Source: Allohahella sp002354735
Lineage (GTDB): Bacteria > Pseudomonadota > Gammaproteobacteria > Pseudomonadales > Oleiphilaceae
Length of the DNA stretch: 64,000 bases
Direction of reading: 5' to 3'
NCBI RefSeq assembly: GCF_047946665.1
Contig: NZ_CP172312.1
Coordinates: 3,534,001 to 3,598,000, forward strand
Shown: positions 1 through 7,938 of the stretch, piece after piece
How positions within the stretch are numbered: position 1 is the stretch's first letter
Layout: each line of letters opens with the position of its first letter
Position numbers and translations under genes: made by a program
The notes under the pieces: generated by a model
What the model was told of the DNA's origin: nothing
What the model saw: the letters and a program-made list of their open reading frames with translations, nothing else
Databases searched by the model: none

Positions 1-847
1 AATACAACTCCAGGGGCGGGAACTGCATCGGGAAGGGTCGAACCACGACGCTGCCGCCCATTGGCGCAACCAGGGCTGCCGCCAGCCGTCGCGGTGCACA
101 GACAATGAAGTTGGTGACGGCTACCGTCTGCATCGCCGCCAGGTAGTTCGAGGTTCTTAAGGCAATCTCCCGGCGAAGGCCATGGCGCGCCAATTGTGTA
201 TCCTCAAAGCCTGCGCCGTGCTCCCGCGAGGACACCATCACGTGTCGGTATTTCAGTACACCCGCCAGGCTCCAATCTTCCACCAGCAGTGGGTGTGTGG
301 CCCTCAATACACAAACCCAATCATCTGAAAGCAGTTCCACATGTTGGATCTGATCGTCGTGAGGCAACAGAATATCGGCGGCGAGATCGATGCGGCCACT
401 GCGCAAGTCGTGCAGGACCTGCTCCCGCGGCGTACGCATGCTGGCGAAGCTGGCTTTAGGTGCCAGCCGGCTGCAGATGGCAATCAGTTCCGGCAGCACC
501 AGCCCTTCGAAGCTGTCCCGCACGCAGAGCCTGAAGCGGGTTGTCAGCCCCTTGAGATCCAGCCCCTCCTGCTGGGTACAGGCCACGAGACCCTGCTGAA
601 TCTGCACCAGCGCCTGACGGATAGGCCCGATGAGCTGCTCGGCGGCCGGCGTCGGCGACATAGTCCGCCCACTGCGCTGGAACAACTCGTCCCCCATCTG
701 CTCGCGCAAGCGGTTCAGCGCATGACTGATGGCCGACTGCGAGAGATGCAAGGTGTTGGCCGCCGCCGTGATGCTGCCTTCCGAATAGATCGCCACGAAG
801 ACCGTGAGCAGGTTAAGGTCAAAACGATCGATATTAGTCTTGTTCAT
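1..847 (-). CDS. LysR family transcriptional regulator (3' end cut by window)
   Basis: The reading frame runs without a stop from an ATG at 847 to the window edge, giving 282 codons, so only the extreme C-terminus is missing from a family that usually has about 300 residues. Residues 7-66 form the LysR winged helix-turn-helix (FDLNLLTVFVAIYSEGSITA, then a LSQSAISHALNRLRE recognition helix). The rest looks like a periplasmic-binding-type effector domain. It is divergent from the acyl-CoA dehydrogenase operon with about 100 bp between the starts, the usual layout for a LysR activator of the neighbouring operon. The ligand cannot be read from sequence. By context it is probably a carboxylic acid or acyl-CoA from the adjacent pathway, which is inference. 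Confidence 0.9.
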   Translation of the reverse strand, partial: MNKTNIDRFDLNLLTVFVAIYSEGSITAAANTLHLSQSAISHALNRLREQMGDELFQRSGRTMSPTPAAEQLIGPIRQALVQIQQGLVACTQQEGLDLKGLTTRFRLCVRDSFEGLVLPELIAICSRLAPKASFASMRTPREQVLHDLRSGRIDLAADILLPHDDQIQHVELLSDDWVCVLRATHPLLVEDWSLAGVLKYRHVMVSSREHGAGFEDTQLARHGLRREIALRTSNYLAAMQTVAVTNFIVCAPRRLAAALVAPMGGSVVVRPFPMQFPPLELY

Positions 848-947
848 ACTACCTATTATAACTATTCATTTGCTTCATCATCAATCCTCGCTTAGGTTTA
901 GCTCATCGAATTCAGCACTCCCATTGCCACAGCGTGAGGCTCAGCAC
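848..947. promoter_or_regulatory. Divergent promoter region, LysR / acyl-CoA dehydrogenase operon
   Basis: About 100 bp separate the two divergent starts. The left part is AT-rich (CCTATTATAACTATTCATT at about 851-869), as expected for promoter and LysR-binding DNA. I did not assign an exact -10/-35 or T-N11-A box. A GAGG at about 936-939 is a suitable ribosome binding site for the ATG at 948. Confidence 0.5.
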
Positions 948-2183
948 ATGAACTTTTCTCACAACGAGACCACTACCGACTATCTTCAGCGCGTTCGCCA
1001 TTTCATGAAGGAACGGGTCATACCTTCTGAAAAGGCATACTTCGAGCACCTCGAGCAACCCGGCCAGAAGTGGACGCAGCCGCCCGTGATGGAAGAGCTC
1101 AAGGCCGAAGCCAAGGCTGCGGGCCTGTGGAATCTCTTTCTGCCCGAAAAGGAATACGGCGTTGGCCTCACCAACCTGGAATATGCGCCGCTGGCGGAAG
1201 CGATGGGTCACTCCTTTATAGGCCCAGAAGTCTTCAACTGCAGCGCGCCGGATACCGGGAACATGGAAGTGCTGGTGCGCTACGGTTCTGAGGAACAGAA
1301 GAAGCAGTGGCTTGAACCGCTGTTGGCTGGCGAGATTCGTTCCGCCTTTGCAATGACTGAACCCGACGTTGCCTCGTCAGATGCCACCAACATGCAGAGC
1401 ACCATTACCGCGGATGGCGATGACGTGATTCTCAATGGCAAGAAGTGGTGGACCTCCAATGCCGGTCACCCGAACTGCCGGTTCTTCATCTTCATGGGCC
1501 TGAGCAACCCGGAGAATGGTCGCCACCAGCAACACTCGATGGTCATCGTGCCGCGGGATGCAAAGGGTGTGGACGTCGTTCGCATGCTGCATGTGTTCAA
1601 CAACCAGGACGAGCCGTACGGCCATGGTGAAGTACATTTCAATAATGTGCGCGTACCGAAAAGTAATGTCATCGCTGGGCTCGGCCGCGGCTTCGAGATC
1701 GCCCAGGGCCGGCTTGGTCCGGGCCGTATTCATCACTGCATGCGGGCTATCGGCGCCTCTGAGCGAGCCTTGAAGCTACTGTGCGAACGGGCGACTTCCC
1801 GTGTTGCGTTTGGAAAGCCACTCTCCAGTCTCGGTGGCAATCGCGACATCATTGCCAATGCGCGCATCGATATCGAGATGGCTCGTTTGCTCACACTGCA
1901 AGCCGCCTACAAGATCGATACCCAGACCGTATTCGGCGCCATGAGTGATATCGCACAAATCAAGGTCGTCGCGCCAAATGTACTGCAGCGTATCGTCGAT
2001 GCGGCCATCCAGATCCATGGCGGTGCGGGTTTGAGCAACGACTTTCCGCTCACCGCCCTGTTTGGCTACGCCCGAGTGCTCAGACTGGCCGACGGCCCTG
2101 ATGAAGTACATCGCGGCATGATCGCCAAGTTCGAGCTGAAGAAATACGCTCATGACGACAAAACCAAAACTGAGAAGAGGTAG
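948..2183 (+). CDS. Acyl-CoA dehydrogenase, ACAD10/ACAD11-like
   Basis: A 411-residue flavoprotein of the acyl-CoA dehydrogenase family. The start at 948 is chosen because GAGG precedes it by 8-9 bases and the protein then begins with the usual helical domain. The frame is open 144 bases further upstream, but that part is low-complexity and overlaps the regulator promoter. Visible signatures are FAMTEPDVASSDATN and the FAD/substrate loop near residues 130-180, then IQIHGGAGLSNDFPLT and ADGPDEVHRG near the C-terminus, a pattern typical of the ACAD10/11 branch. It heads a five-gene operon. With the kinase-like gene at 3069 it recalls 4-hydroxyacyl-CoA degradation, where a phosphorylated hydroxyacyl-CoA is processed by such a dehydrogenase. 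That substrate is inferred from context. Confidence 0.9.
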   Translation: MNFSHNETTTDYLQRVRHFMKERVIPSEKAYFEHLEQPGQKWTQPPVMEELKAEAKAAGLWNLFLPEKEYGVGLTNLEYAPLAEAMGHSFIGPEVFNCSAPDTGNMEVLVRYGSEEQKKQWLEPLLAGEIRSAFAMTEPDVASSDATNMQSTITADGDDVILNGKKWWTSNAGHPNCRFFIFMGLSNPENGRHQQHSMVIVPRDAKGVDVVRMLHVFNNQDEPYGHGEVHFNNVRVPKSNVIAGLGRGFEIAQGRLGPGRIHHCMRAIGASERALKLLCERATSRVAFGKPLSSLGGNRDIIANARIDIEMARLLTLQAAYKIDTQTVFGAMSDIAQIKVVAPNVLQRIVDAAIQIHGGAGLSNDFPLTALFGYARVLRLADGPDEVHRGMIAKFELKKYAHDDKTKTEKR

Positions 2184-2187
2184 GCGC

Positions 2188-3048
2188 ATGGCTATTCAAC
2201 GTTTCCCGGAACAACGAGTCGCCATCACCGGCGGCGCCACTGGTCTTGGCCTGGCGCTCGCCAAGCAGTTCCTGCACGAAGGCTGGAGCGTCGCCATTGC
2301 AGACATACAGGATGAAAAAGGTCAGGCAGAAATCGAGCTGCTCGGCCTGCCTGAGTCGCGCCTGTTCTTTACCAAGGTAGACGTTACCAAGGAAGTCCAG
2401 CTGAAGAAGTGGCGCGACGATATCGTCAAGCGTTGGGGCGGCGTCGACATCATCATCAACAACGCCGGGGTGGCCACGCATGGCGCCATCGACGAAGCGC
2501 CGCTGAGTGATTGGGAATGGGTACTGGATATCAACCTGATGGGCGTCGTGCGCGGCTGCCGCGTTTTCACGCCGCTGTTCAAGAAACAGCGCTCAGGTCA
2601 CATCGTCAATATTGCCTCCATGGCAGGCTTGATTCACGCGCCGGAAATGGGCTCGTATAACGCGGCAAAAGCTGGCGTTGTCGCGCTGTCAGAAACACTT
2701 GAAGGCGAATTGTTCTCCTACGGTATCGGTGTCAGTGTCGTCTGTCCGGGCTTCTTCCAGACCGATCTCGGCAAGACATTACGTTCGCCTGATCCGAAAG
2801 CTAAAGACATGGTGCAGCGCCTGTTCGAGACCTCAAAGATTGATGCTGATGGTGTGGCGAAGCGCGTCTACAGTGGCATCAACAACAAGGACTTCTATGT
2901 GCTGCCGCACATGAGCTATCACCTGATCTGGTTGCTGAAGCGCTACATGCCAGCCATGTACATGCGCAGCCTACATGTGACTGGTCGCAAGATTCTGCAG
3001 AAGAAGCGTGACTGGCAGGCCAGCCTGGCGACATTGACGCAGCCCTGA
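2188..3048 (+). CDS. SDR family NAD(P)-dependent oxidoreductase
   Basis: Short-chain dehydrogenase of 286 residues, starting at the ATG at 2188 with AGAGG upstream, 5 bases after the previous stop. The Rossmann motif TGGATGLG lies near residues 13-20, NNAG near 89-92, and the catalytic Tyr-Lys pair in GSYNAAKAG near 157-165 follows the serine in NIASMAGL. The C-terminal 80 residues (RYMPAMYMRSLHVTGRK) make a basic tail seen in membrane-associated SDRs. It probably oxidises a hydroxyacyl intermediate of the operon pathway. The frame is also open 36 bases upstream, inside the previous gene. Confidence 0.88.
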   Translation: MAIQRFPEQRVAITGGATGLGLALAKQFLHEGWSVAIADIQDEKGQAEIELLGLPESRLFFTKVDVTKEVQLKKWRDDIVKRWGGVDIIINNAGVATHGAIDEAPLSDWEWVLDINLMGVVRGCRVFTPLFKKQRSGHIVNIASMAGLIHAPEMGSYNAAKAGVVALSETLEGELFSYGIGVSVVCPGFFQTDLGKTLRSPDPKAKDMVQRLFETSKIDADGVAKRVYSGINNKDFYVLPHMSYHLIWLLKRYMPAMYMRSLHVTGRKILQKKRDWQASLATLTQP

Positions 3049-3068
3049 TCACTTACTGAGAATAAAAC

Positions 3069-4175
3069 ATGACCCTGAAAGACCAGTCGATCGAGATCCG
3101 TGAAGGCGAACAGTTCGACAATGCTGCCGTAGAACGCTATCTGCGAGCGAATATTGGCGATCTCCCACCACACATGAGCGTACGTCAGTTCCCAGGCGGC
3201 GCCTCCAATCTCACCTACCTGCTCAGCTTCACCGACAGCGCTAACGACGCGCCGGGCCGGCAGAGCCGGCAGTTCGTGCTCCGGCGTCCGCCGACTGGCA
3301 AGAAAGCCAAGTCAGCGCACGACATGAAGCGCGAGTACGCGGTGATGAGTGCGCTGAACGGCCATTACCGGCTGGTCCCCAAGATGCACGTGTTCTGTGA
3401 GGACGAGTCGCTGATCGGTGGCGAGTTTTATGTCATGGAAAAGCTCGATGGCATCATCCTGCGTAACGAGCTGCCGACTGAACTAGCAACCGGTGAGCAG
3501 AAGCTGTCACCAGACAACCTGCGTCAGTTATGCATGAACATGATCGATGGTCTGGTAGACCTGCATAAGTTTCAGTGGCAGGACACGGCGCTGGCAGACT
3601 TGAAGAAAGACGGTGATTACGTCGAGCGGCAGATCAGCGGCTGGAACGACCGTTTCGTCAAGGCACGTACACCTGACGTCCCGGAGTGCGACAAGGTGAT
3701 GCAATGGCTGGATAACCACAAGCCGAAGCAGGTCGACAGCTGCCTGATCCATAACGACTACCGCTTCGACAACATCGTGCTCGATGAACAGAACCCGATG
3801 CAGATCAATGGCGTGCTCGACTGGGAAATGGCGACGATCGGCGATCCGCTGATGGATCTCGGCAACAGCCTCGCCTATTGGGTGCAGGCCGATGATCCGC
3901 AGCAGTTCCATATGATGCGCCGCCAGCCAAGCCATGCGCCCGGGATGATGACGCGTGACGAGCTGGTTCAGTACTACCTGAAACAGTCCGGTCGTAGCGT
4001 CGACAGCTTCACCTTCTATCGCGTTTATGGACTGTTCAGGCTTGCTGTGATCATCCAGCAGATCTACTACCGCTTCTATCACGGCCAGACCAAGGACAAG
4101 CGCTTCGCCGGCTTTGGCTTCGTGGTGAAGTTCATCGATGATTATCTGCAGAAGCAGATCAGCGAGCTCGGCTAG
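3069..4175 (+). CDS. APH-fold phosphotransferase (ACAD11 N-domain / LvaA-like)
   Basis: Aminoglycoside phosphotransferase-fold kinase of 368 residues. The catalytic loop is HNDYRFDN (H228, D230, N235) and the metal-binding segment is LDWEMATIGDP (D251), matching the Brenner and DFG-like motifs. The N-terminal FPGGASNLTYLL (residues 41-52) is the nucleotide-binding loop typical of the acyl-CoA-associated branch, not of antibiotic kinases. Homologues form the N-terminal half of mammalian ACAD10/11 and are LvaA in the Pseudomonas putida levulinate pathway, where they phosphorylate 4-hydroxyacyl-CoA. Here it is a separate gene two genes after an ACAD10/11-like dehydrogenase. It is unlikely to confer aminoglycoside resistance. 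Confidence 0.87.
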   Translation: MTLKDQSIEIREGEQFDNAAVERYLRANIGDLPPHMSVRQFPGGASNLTYLLSFTDSANDAPGRQSRQFVLRRPPTGKKAKSAHDMKREYAVMSALNGHYRLVPKMHVFCEDESLIGGEFYVMEKLDGIILRNELPTELATGEQKLSPDNLRQLCMNMIDGLVDLHKFQWQDTALADLKKDGDYVERQISGWNDRFVKARTPDVPECDKVMQWLDNHKPKQVDSCLIHNDYRFDNIVLDEQNPMQINGVLDWEMATIGDPLMDLGNSLAYWVQADDPQQFHMMRRQPSHAPGMMTRDELVQYYLKQSGRSVDSFTFYRVYGLFRLAVIIQQIYYRFYHGQTKDKRFAGFGFVVKFIDDYLQKQISELG

Positions 4176-4177
4176 AT

Positions 4178-4978
4178 ATGGCAGCAATCTATCTTATCCG
4201 TCACGGTCAGGCCAGCTTTCATTCGAGCAACTATGATCAGCTCTCGGAGCTCGGGCAGCGGCAGGCGGGCTACGCAGGCGAACAACTCGCTCGTGAGCTC
4301 GGACCCGGTCGAGACCCGGCTGATGTGAGCTGGTTCTGCGGCACACTGTCTCGGCAGATCGATACCGAGCAGCGGGTACGTGCTGGCTGCTTCCCGGACA
4401 TGCCAAAACAACGGCTGTCCGAGCAGGCTGCGCCGGTGACCAACGCCGGCTTCAACGAATTCGATCACGAGGCCCTGCTGGCGCACTATCTGCAGAGGCT
4501 CCGGCATAAACCCGAAGTCGAAGCCTTTCTGAACGCTGTCGACGATCGAACCCGGCTGTTTCAGCCGGCATTCAATCGCGTGGTCGATGCCTGGATTGCC
4601 GATGGTGATTTCGTCGAGGATGCTGCTGAAGCCTTTGAAACCTGGGCGCAGTTCAAGCGCCGGATCGTCGATGCATTCGAATCGGCTGTCACGGCAGGCT
4701 GGGAGCAGGCCCGGGAGAGTGGCAAAAAAGGCTCAGGCGACGTGTGCATCGTCAGCTCAGGCGGTCCGATCTCGCTTATGTTGCAGGCCATGCTGAACAT
4801 GGATGACGTCAGCGCACTCGACGCCAACTGGGTACTCGCGAACGCCAGCATCACCAAACTGATCTACCGCAGTAATCCGGAGCGCCCGCCGCGGCCCAAC
4901 GAGCTTAGGCTGGCCTACTTCAACCATTACCATTACCTACAGACCACCGCAGAAGGCGACGCAGTCAGCTTTCGCTAA
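4178..4978 (+). CDS. Histidine phosphatase family protein
   Basis: A 266-residue member of the phosphoglycerate mutase-like histidine phosphatase superfamily. The N-terminal IYLIRHGQASF carries the RHG motif with the nucleophilic His near residue 9. A second half-site, SSGGPISLML near residue 190, replaces the usual GH of the C-terminal motif, so the second catalytic His may be absent. Its ATG lies only two bases after the kinase stop, so translation is probably coupled. In an operon with a hydroxyacyl kinase it could dephosphorylate an intermediate or act as housekeeping. The substrate is unknown. Confidence 0.8.
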   Translation: MAAIYLIRHGQASFHSSNYDQLSELGQRQAGYAGEQLARELGPGRDPADVSWFCGTLSRQIDTEQRVRAGCFPDMPKQRLSEQAAPVTNAGFNEFDHEALLAHYLQRLRHKPEVEAFLNAVDDRTRLFQPAFNRVVDAWIADGDFVEDAAEAFETWAQFKRRIVDAFESAVTAGWEQARESGKKGSGDVCIVSSGGPISLMLQAMLNMDDVSALDANWVLANASITKLIYRSNPERPPRPNELRLAYFNHYHYLQTTAEGDAVSFR

Positions 4979-4993
4979 CAAGGAAATTTCCCT

Positions 4994-5779
4994 ATGTCAC
5001 AGCAACTTCCAACAGCAGAAAACCTTTTCAAGCTCGACGGCCAGGTCGCCCTCGTCACGGGCGCCAGTCGTGGCATTGGTGAGCAGATCGCCCGTACGCT
5101 GGCCGCCTATGGCGCACATGTTATCGTTAGCAGCCGCAAGATCGACACCTGCGAAACAGTCGCCGCGAGCATCCGTGAAGCCGGTGGAAAGGCGGACGCC
5201 ATCGCCTGTCATATCGGTGAGATGGATCAGATCAGCAGTCTGTTCGAGGAGATCAAGAGCAAGCACGGCAAGCTCGACATCCTGGTAAATAACGCGGCTG
5301 CCAATCCGTATTTCGGCCATGTCCTGGACACCGATCTCGGCGCCTTTCAGAAGACGGTCGACGTGAATATCCGCGGCTATTTCTTTATGTCAGTCGAAGC
5401 CGGCAAGATCATGCGTAAGCAGAAGTCAGGTGTGATTCTGAATATCGCTTCAGTGAACGGCGTGATCCCGGGCCACTTCCAGGGCATCTACTCGATCACC
5501 AAGGCTGCGGTTATCTCGATGACCAAGACTTTCGCGAAAGAGTGTGCTGGCTCGGGCATCCGCGTGAATGCAATCCTTCCAGGCGGCACAGACACCAAGT
5601 TTGCCTCAGCCCTGACAACCAACGATCAGATCCTGAAGCAGCTGCTCACGCATGTGCCGATGAATCGTATTGCGGAGCCATCTGAAATGGCGGGTGCTGC
5701 GCTGTATCTGGTGAGTCCGGCTTCGTCGTATACAACTGGCTCGATACTGGCTGTTGACGGCGGTTACCTGACGGCTTAA
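4994..5779 (+). CDS. SDR family oxidoreductase
   Basis: Classical SDR of 261 residues, with AAGGAAA about 8 bases before the ATG. TGASRGIGEQIA (residues 22-33) binds the cofactor, NNAA lies near 99-102, the catalytic Ser is in NIASVNG and the Tyr-Lys pair in IYSITKAA. The C-terminal AVDGGYLTA is typical of 3-oxoacyl-ACP reductase-like SDRs. It is the last gene of the plus-strand operon (15-base gap from the phosphatase) and is a plausible 3-hydroxyacyl-CoA dehydrogenase or carbonyl reductase in the same pathway. Confidence 0.88.
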   Translation: MSQQLPTAENLFKLDGQVALVTGASRGIGEQIARTLAAYGAHVIVSSRKIDTCETVAASIREAGGKADAIACHIGEMDQISSLFEEIKSKHGKLDILVNNAAANPYFGHVLDTDLGAFQKTVDVNIRGYFFMSVEAGKIMRKQKSGVILNIASVNGVIPGHFQGIYSITKAAVISMTKTFAKECAGSGIRVNAILPGGTDTKFASALTTNDQILKQLLTHVPMNRIAEPSEMAGAALYLVSPASSYTTGSILAVDGGYLTA

Positions 5780-5905
5780 TCAGCTTTGGCCGAGAAGGTC
5801 CTGGAGGGATTCTGCTTCCAGGACCTGGTCGAGCCAGAGTTCGAGTTGAGCGCCCGAAGCCTGGTCGATCAGAGCGACTGTGTCCTTGGGATAGTAATCC
5901 GCCCT
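5780..5905 (-). pseudogene. Remnant of a C-terminal coding segment (DUF4351-like)
   Basis: On the minus strand, about 40 codons ending at a TGA (5782-5780) read like real protein: DYYPKDTVALIDQAS, then LELWLDQVLEAESLQDLLGQ. The frame is closed by a TAA just upstream (about 5906-5908) and has no start. The wording recalls the C-terminal helical tail (DUF4351-like) of Rpn/PD-(D/E)XK transposase-related proteins. The stretch also contains a 10-bp inverted repeat (AGGTCCTGGA ... TCCAGGACCT, 5806-5836) that could act as a terminator between the convergent operons. The family assignment is tentative. Confidence 0.35.
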
Positions 5906-5970
5906 TTACTGGTGACTGTTGCTGCAGCCATTCGACACCTTTCCCAATCTGCTTAATCCAGCTTTGGGGA

Positions 5971-6609
5971 TCAAGCCCCAGGCGGCTTCGTCGTCACAAA
6001 ACTCTCCCGCTCGCCTATCTGGCGGGCATACTCCGCCAGCCTGGGATACTGCTTCCGCCAGTCGGCGTTGAAGCGTAGCGTATACCACTCCAGCACACAG
6101 ACCAGCGCGATATCTGCCGTGCTCAGCCCCAGCCCCCCGTCGAAGTCGTGCAGGAAGTCCTTGTCGAGGCGCTCATTGAGGTAACGTTCGAAGAAGGCCA
6201 GACCATTATCGACCTTCTCCTGCTGTCGCGTAATCCAGCCGGGGCTCTGTTCTGACTCGTCACGCTTCTTCTCCATGAACATCAACACGCCAGCATCACC
6301 GATGCCGTCAGCCAGCGTTTCCAGACGGCGCACCTGCAGTTGAGCCATGGGGTCCTGCGGTAGCAGTGAGCCACTGCCTTCGGGCTTCTGTGTTTCGAGC
6401 ACGGCCAGAATGAGCGCAGAGTCGAACCAAGTTTCACCATTGGCATCGACAAAGGCAGGCACTTTCACCAGCGGATTGAAGTCTCGCACCGGCGTGTCGG
6501 CGGTATAGGGCGTCTCTTCACGGAAATCGAACGGCAACTTATGCTCGATAAGCGCGACTCGCACCTTACGGACGAACGGACTGGTATACGAACCGATAAC
6601 TTGCATCAT
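5971..6609 (-). CDS. Glutathione S-transferase family protein
   Basis: A 212-residue protein with an N-terminal thioredoxin-fold GST domain (SYTSPFVRKVRVALIEH, residues 7-23; the Ser/Thr region would activate glutathione) and VPAFVD with the cis-Pro near residues 51-56. An all-helical C-terminal domain follows. It is the last gene of the operon that starts with the ECF sigma factor, nine bases after the NADH dehydrogenase. In that setting a role in detoxifying peroxidised or electrophilic products of photo-oxidative stress is likely (inference). Two ATG codons in tandem leave the start ambiguous by one residue. Confidence 0.9.
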   Translation of the reverse strand: MMQVIGSYTSPFVRKVRVALIEHKLPFDFREETPYTADTPVRDFNPLVKVPAFVDANGETWFDSALILAVLETQKPEGSGSLLPQDPMAQLQVRRLETLADGIGDAGVLMFMEKKRDESEQSPGWITRQQEKVDNGLAFFERYLNERLDKDFLHDFDGGLGLSTADIALVCVLEWYTLRFNADWRKQYPRLAEYARQIGERESFVTTKPPGA

Positions 6610-6618
6610 GACGAAGCC

Positions 6619-7920
6619 TCAGTGGAGCTTGAGTTTTGGACGAATGAACTGATCGATCTGTGAAGACAGCATGATGAGAAGCGTCTTCAGATAGCCGTAT
6701 ACTGCCGCCTGGTGCATCCGATACAGCGAGACGTACATGAAGCGGGCTACGAAACCTTCGATCATCATACTCTTGCCCGTGAGATTTCCCATCAGACTGC
6801 CGACGGTAGAATAGCGGCTTAGAGAAATCAGCGAACCGTGATCGCGATAGATGAAGTTCTTCATCGGCCGCTTCTCGACAAGGCGCACCAGATTATCCGA
6901 CACAGTATCGGCCATCTGATGTGCCGACTGCGCCCTCGGCGGTACACGGCTGCCGTCATCCTGGATACACTCCGCACAGTCGCCCATTGCAAATACGTTG
7001 GGGTCCGACTTCGACTGCAGCGTCTGATGCACGACGATCTGGTTCAACCGATTGGTTTCCAGGCTTTCGATCTCCGAAAGAAACTGAGGGCCTTTCACCC
7101 CAGCCGCCCAGACCTTGATATCGGACTCGATGAAGCTGCCATCGCGCGTTTCGAAGCCCGCTGCCGTGACGCGAGTGACCGCAGTATCGTGACGTACATC
7201 GATCTTCAATTCCGACAATTCATGAAGTACTGCGTCAGTAATGCGCTCGGGCAAGGCAGGCAGAATTCGCGGGCCTGCTTCGATGAGCGTGACCTGCAGA
7301 TTGTCCGAGCCGAGATTAAGGCCATAGGCGCGCAGCAGCGCCGTCGTGTTGTGAAGCTCGGCCGCCAGTTCCACGCCGGTGGCGCCGCCGCCAACGATAC
7401 CGACTTTCAATATCGGTGGCTCACCGGCATCAGCGTGGCTGTTGAGCCGAAGAAAGGTGTTGACGAGATGTTCGTGGAAGGCATCGGCCTGCTCACGCGA
7501 ATCCAGCTGTGAACAGTGCTCCATCACGCCCGGGGTGCCGAAGTCGTTGGTACGGCTGCCGACAGCCAGCACGAGGTAGTCGTAGGGCAGATTGCGAGCA
7601 GGCTGCAGTACCTGGCCCTCGGCGTCCTTGATAGCTGCCAGACAGACATAGCGGTTCGCTATATCGACCGAGCAGACGCGGCCAAGGTGAAAACGGTAGT
7701 TATTGAGGAAGGCGTGCGCGCGGTAATCGAGTTCATCGATATTGGCATCTAGACGACCGGTAGCCACTTCGTGCAGCAGCGGCTTCCAGAGATGGGTCAG
7801 CTGCGCATCCACAAGATGAATGTCAGCCTTACCTTTCTTACCAAGCCGGCGTGCCAGCTTGCGGACAAGTTCAAGTCCGCCGGCACCACCGCCGACAACG
7901 ACGATTCGAGGACAATCCAT
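6619..7920 (-). CDS. ndh: Type II NADH dehydrogenase (NAD(P)/FAD-dependent oxidoreductase)
   Basis: A 433-residue flavoprotein of the NDH-2 family. It has two dinucleotide-binding motifs: VVGGGAGGLELVRKLARRLG near residues 8-27 for FAD and IVGGGATGVELAAEL near 174-188 for NADH. FAMGDCAE near 312-319 is the flavin-contact motif. The C-terminal 60 residues contain basic and hydrophobic stretches (MYVSLYRMHQAAVYGYLKTL) expected for monotopic membrane binding. It would pass electrons from NADH to quinone without pumping protons. Placement inside an ECF/ChrR operon (18 bases after chrR) suggests stress induction. A sulfide:quinone reductase is less likely because no redox Cys pair is evident. Confidence 0.9.
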   Translation of the reverse strand: MDCPRIVVVGGGAGGLELVRKLARRLGKKGKADIHLVDAQLTHLWKPLLHEVATGRLDANIDELDYRAHAFLNNYRFHLGRVCSVDIANRYVCLAAIKDAEGQVLQPARNLPYDYLVLAVGSRTNDFGTPGVMEHCSQLDSREQADAFHEHLVNTFLRLNSHADAGEPPILKVGIVGGGATGVELAAELHNTTALLRAYGLNLGSDNLQVTLIEAGPRILPALPERITDAVLHELSELKIDVRHDTAVTRVTAAGFETRDGSFIESDIKVWAAGVKGPQFLSEIESLETNRLNQIVVHQTLQSKSDPNVFAMGDCAECIQDDGSRVPPRAQSAHQMADTVSDNLVRLVEKRPMKNFIYRDHGSLISLSRYSTVGSLMGNLTGKSMMIEGFVARFMYVSLYRMHQAAVYGYLKTLLIMLSSQIDQFIRPKLKLH

Positions 7921-7938
7921 TAGAGGCTTCCAGAGAGA

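Noticed and set aside
804..947. Upstream extension of the acyl-CoA dehydrogenase to 804
   Set aside because: The extra 48 residues are low-complexity and Ser-rich, overlap the LysR start and promoter, and lack a ribosome site. The ATG at 948 has GAGG.
3069..4175. Aminoglycoside resistance kinase
   Set aside because: The APH fold is present, but motif wording and operon context fit the acyl-CoA-associated ACAD10/11 branch.
3528..4187. 219-codon antisense frame under the phosphotransferase
   Set aside because: It is a mirror of high-GC coding DNA, with no family motif and no ribosome site.
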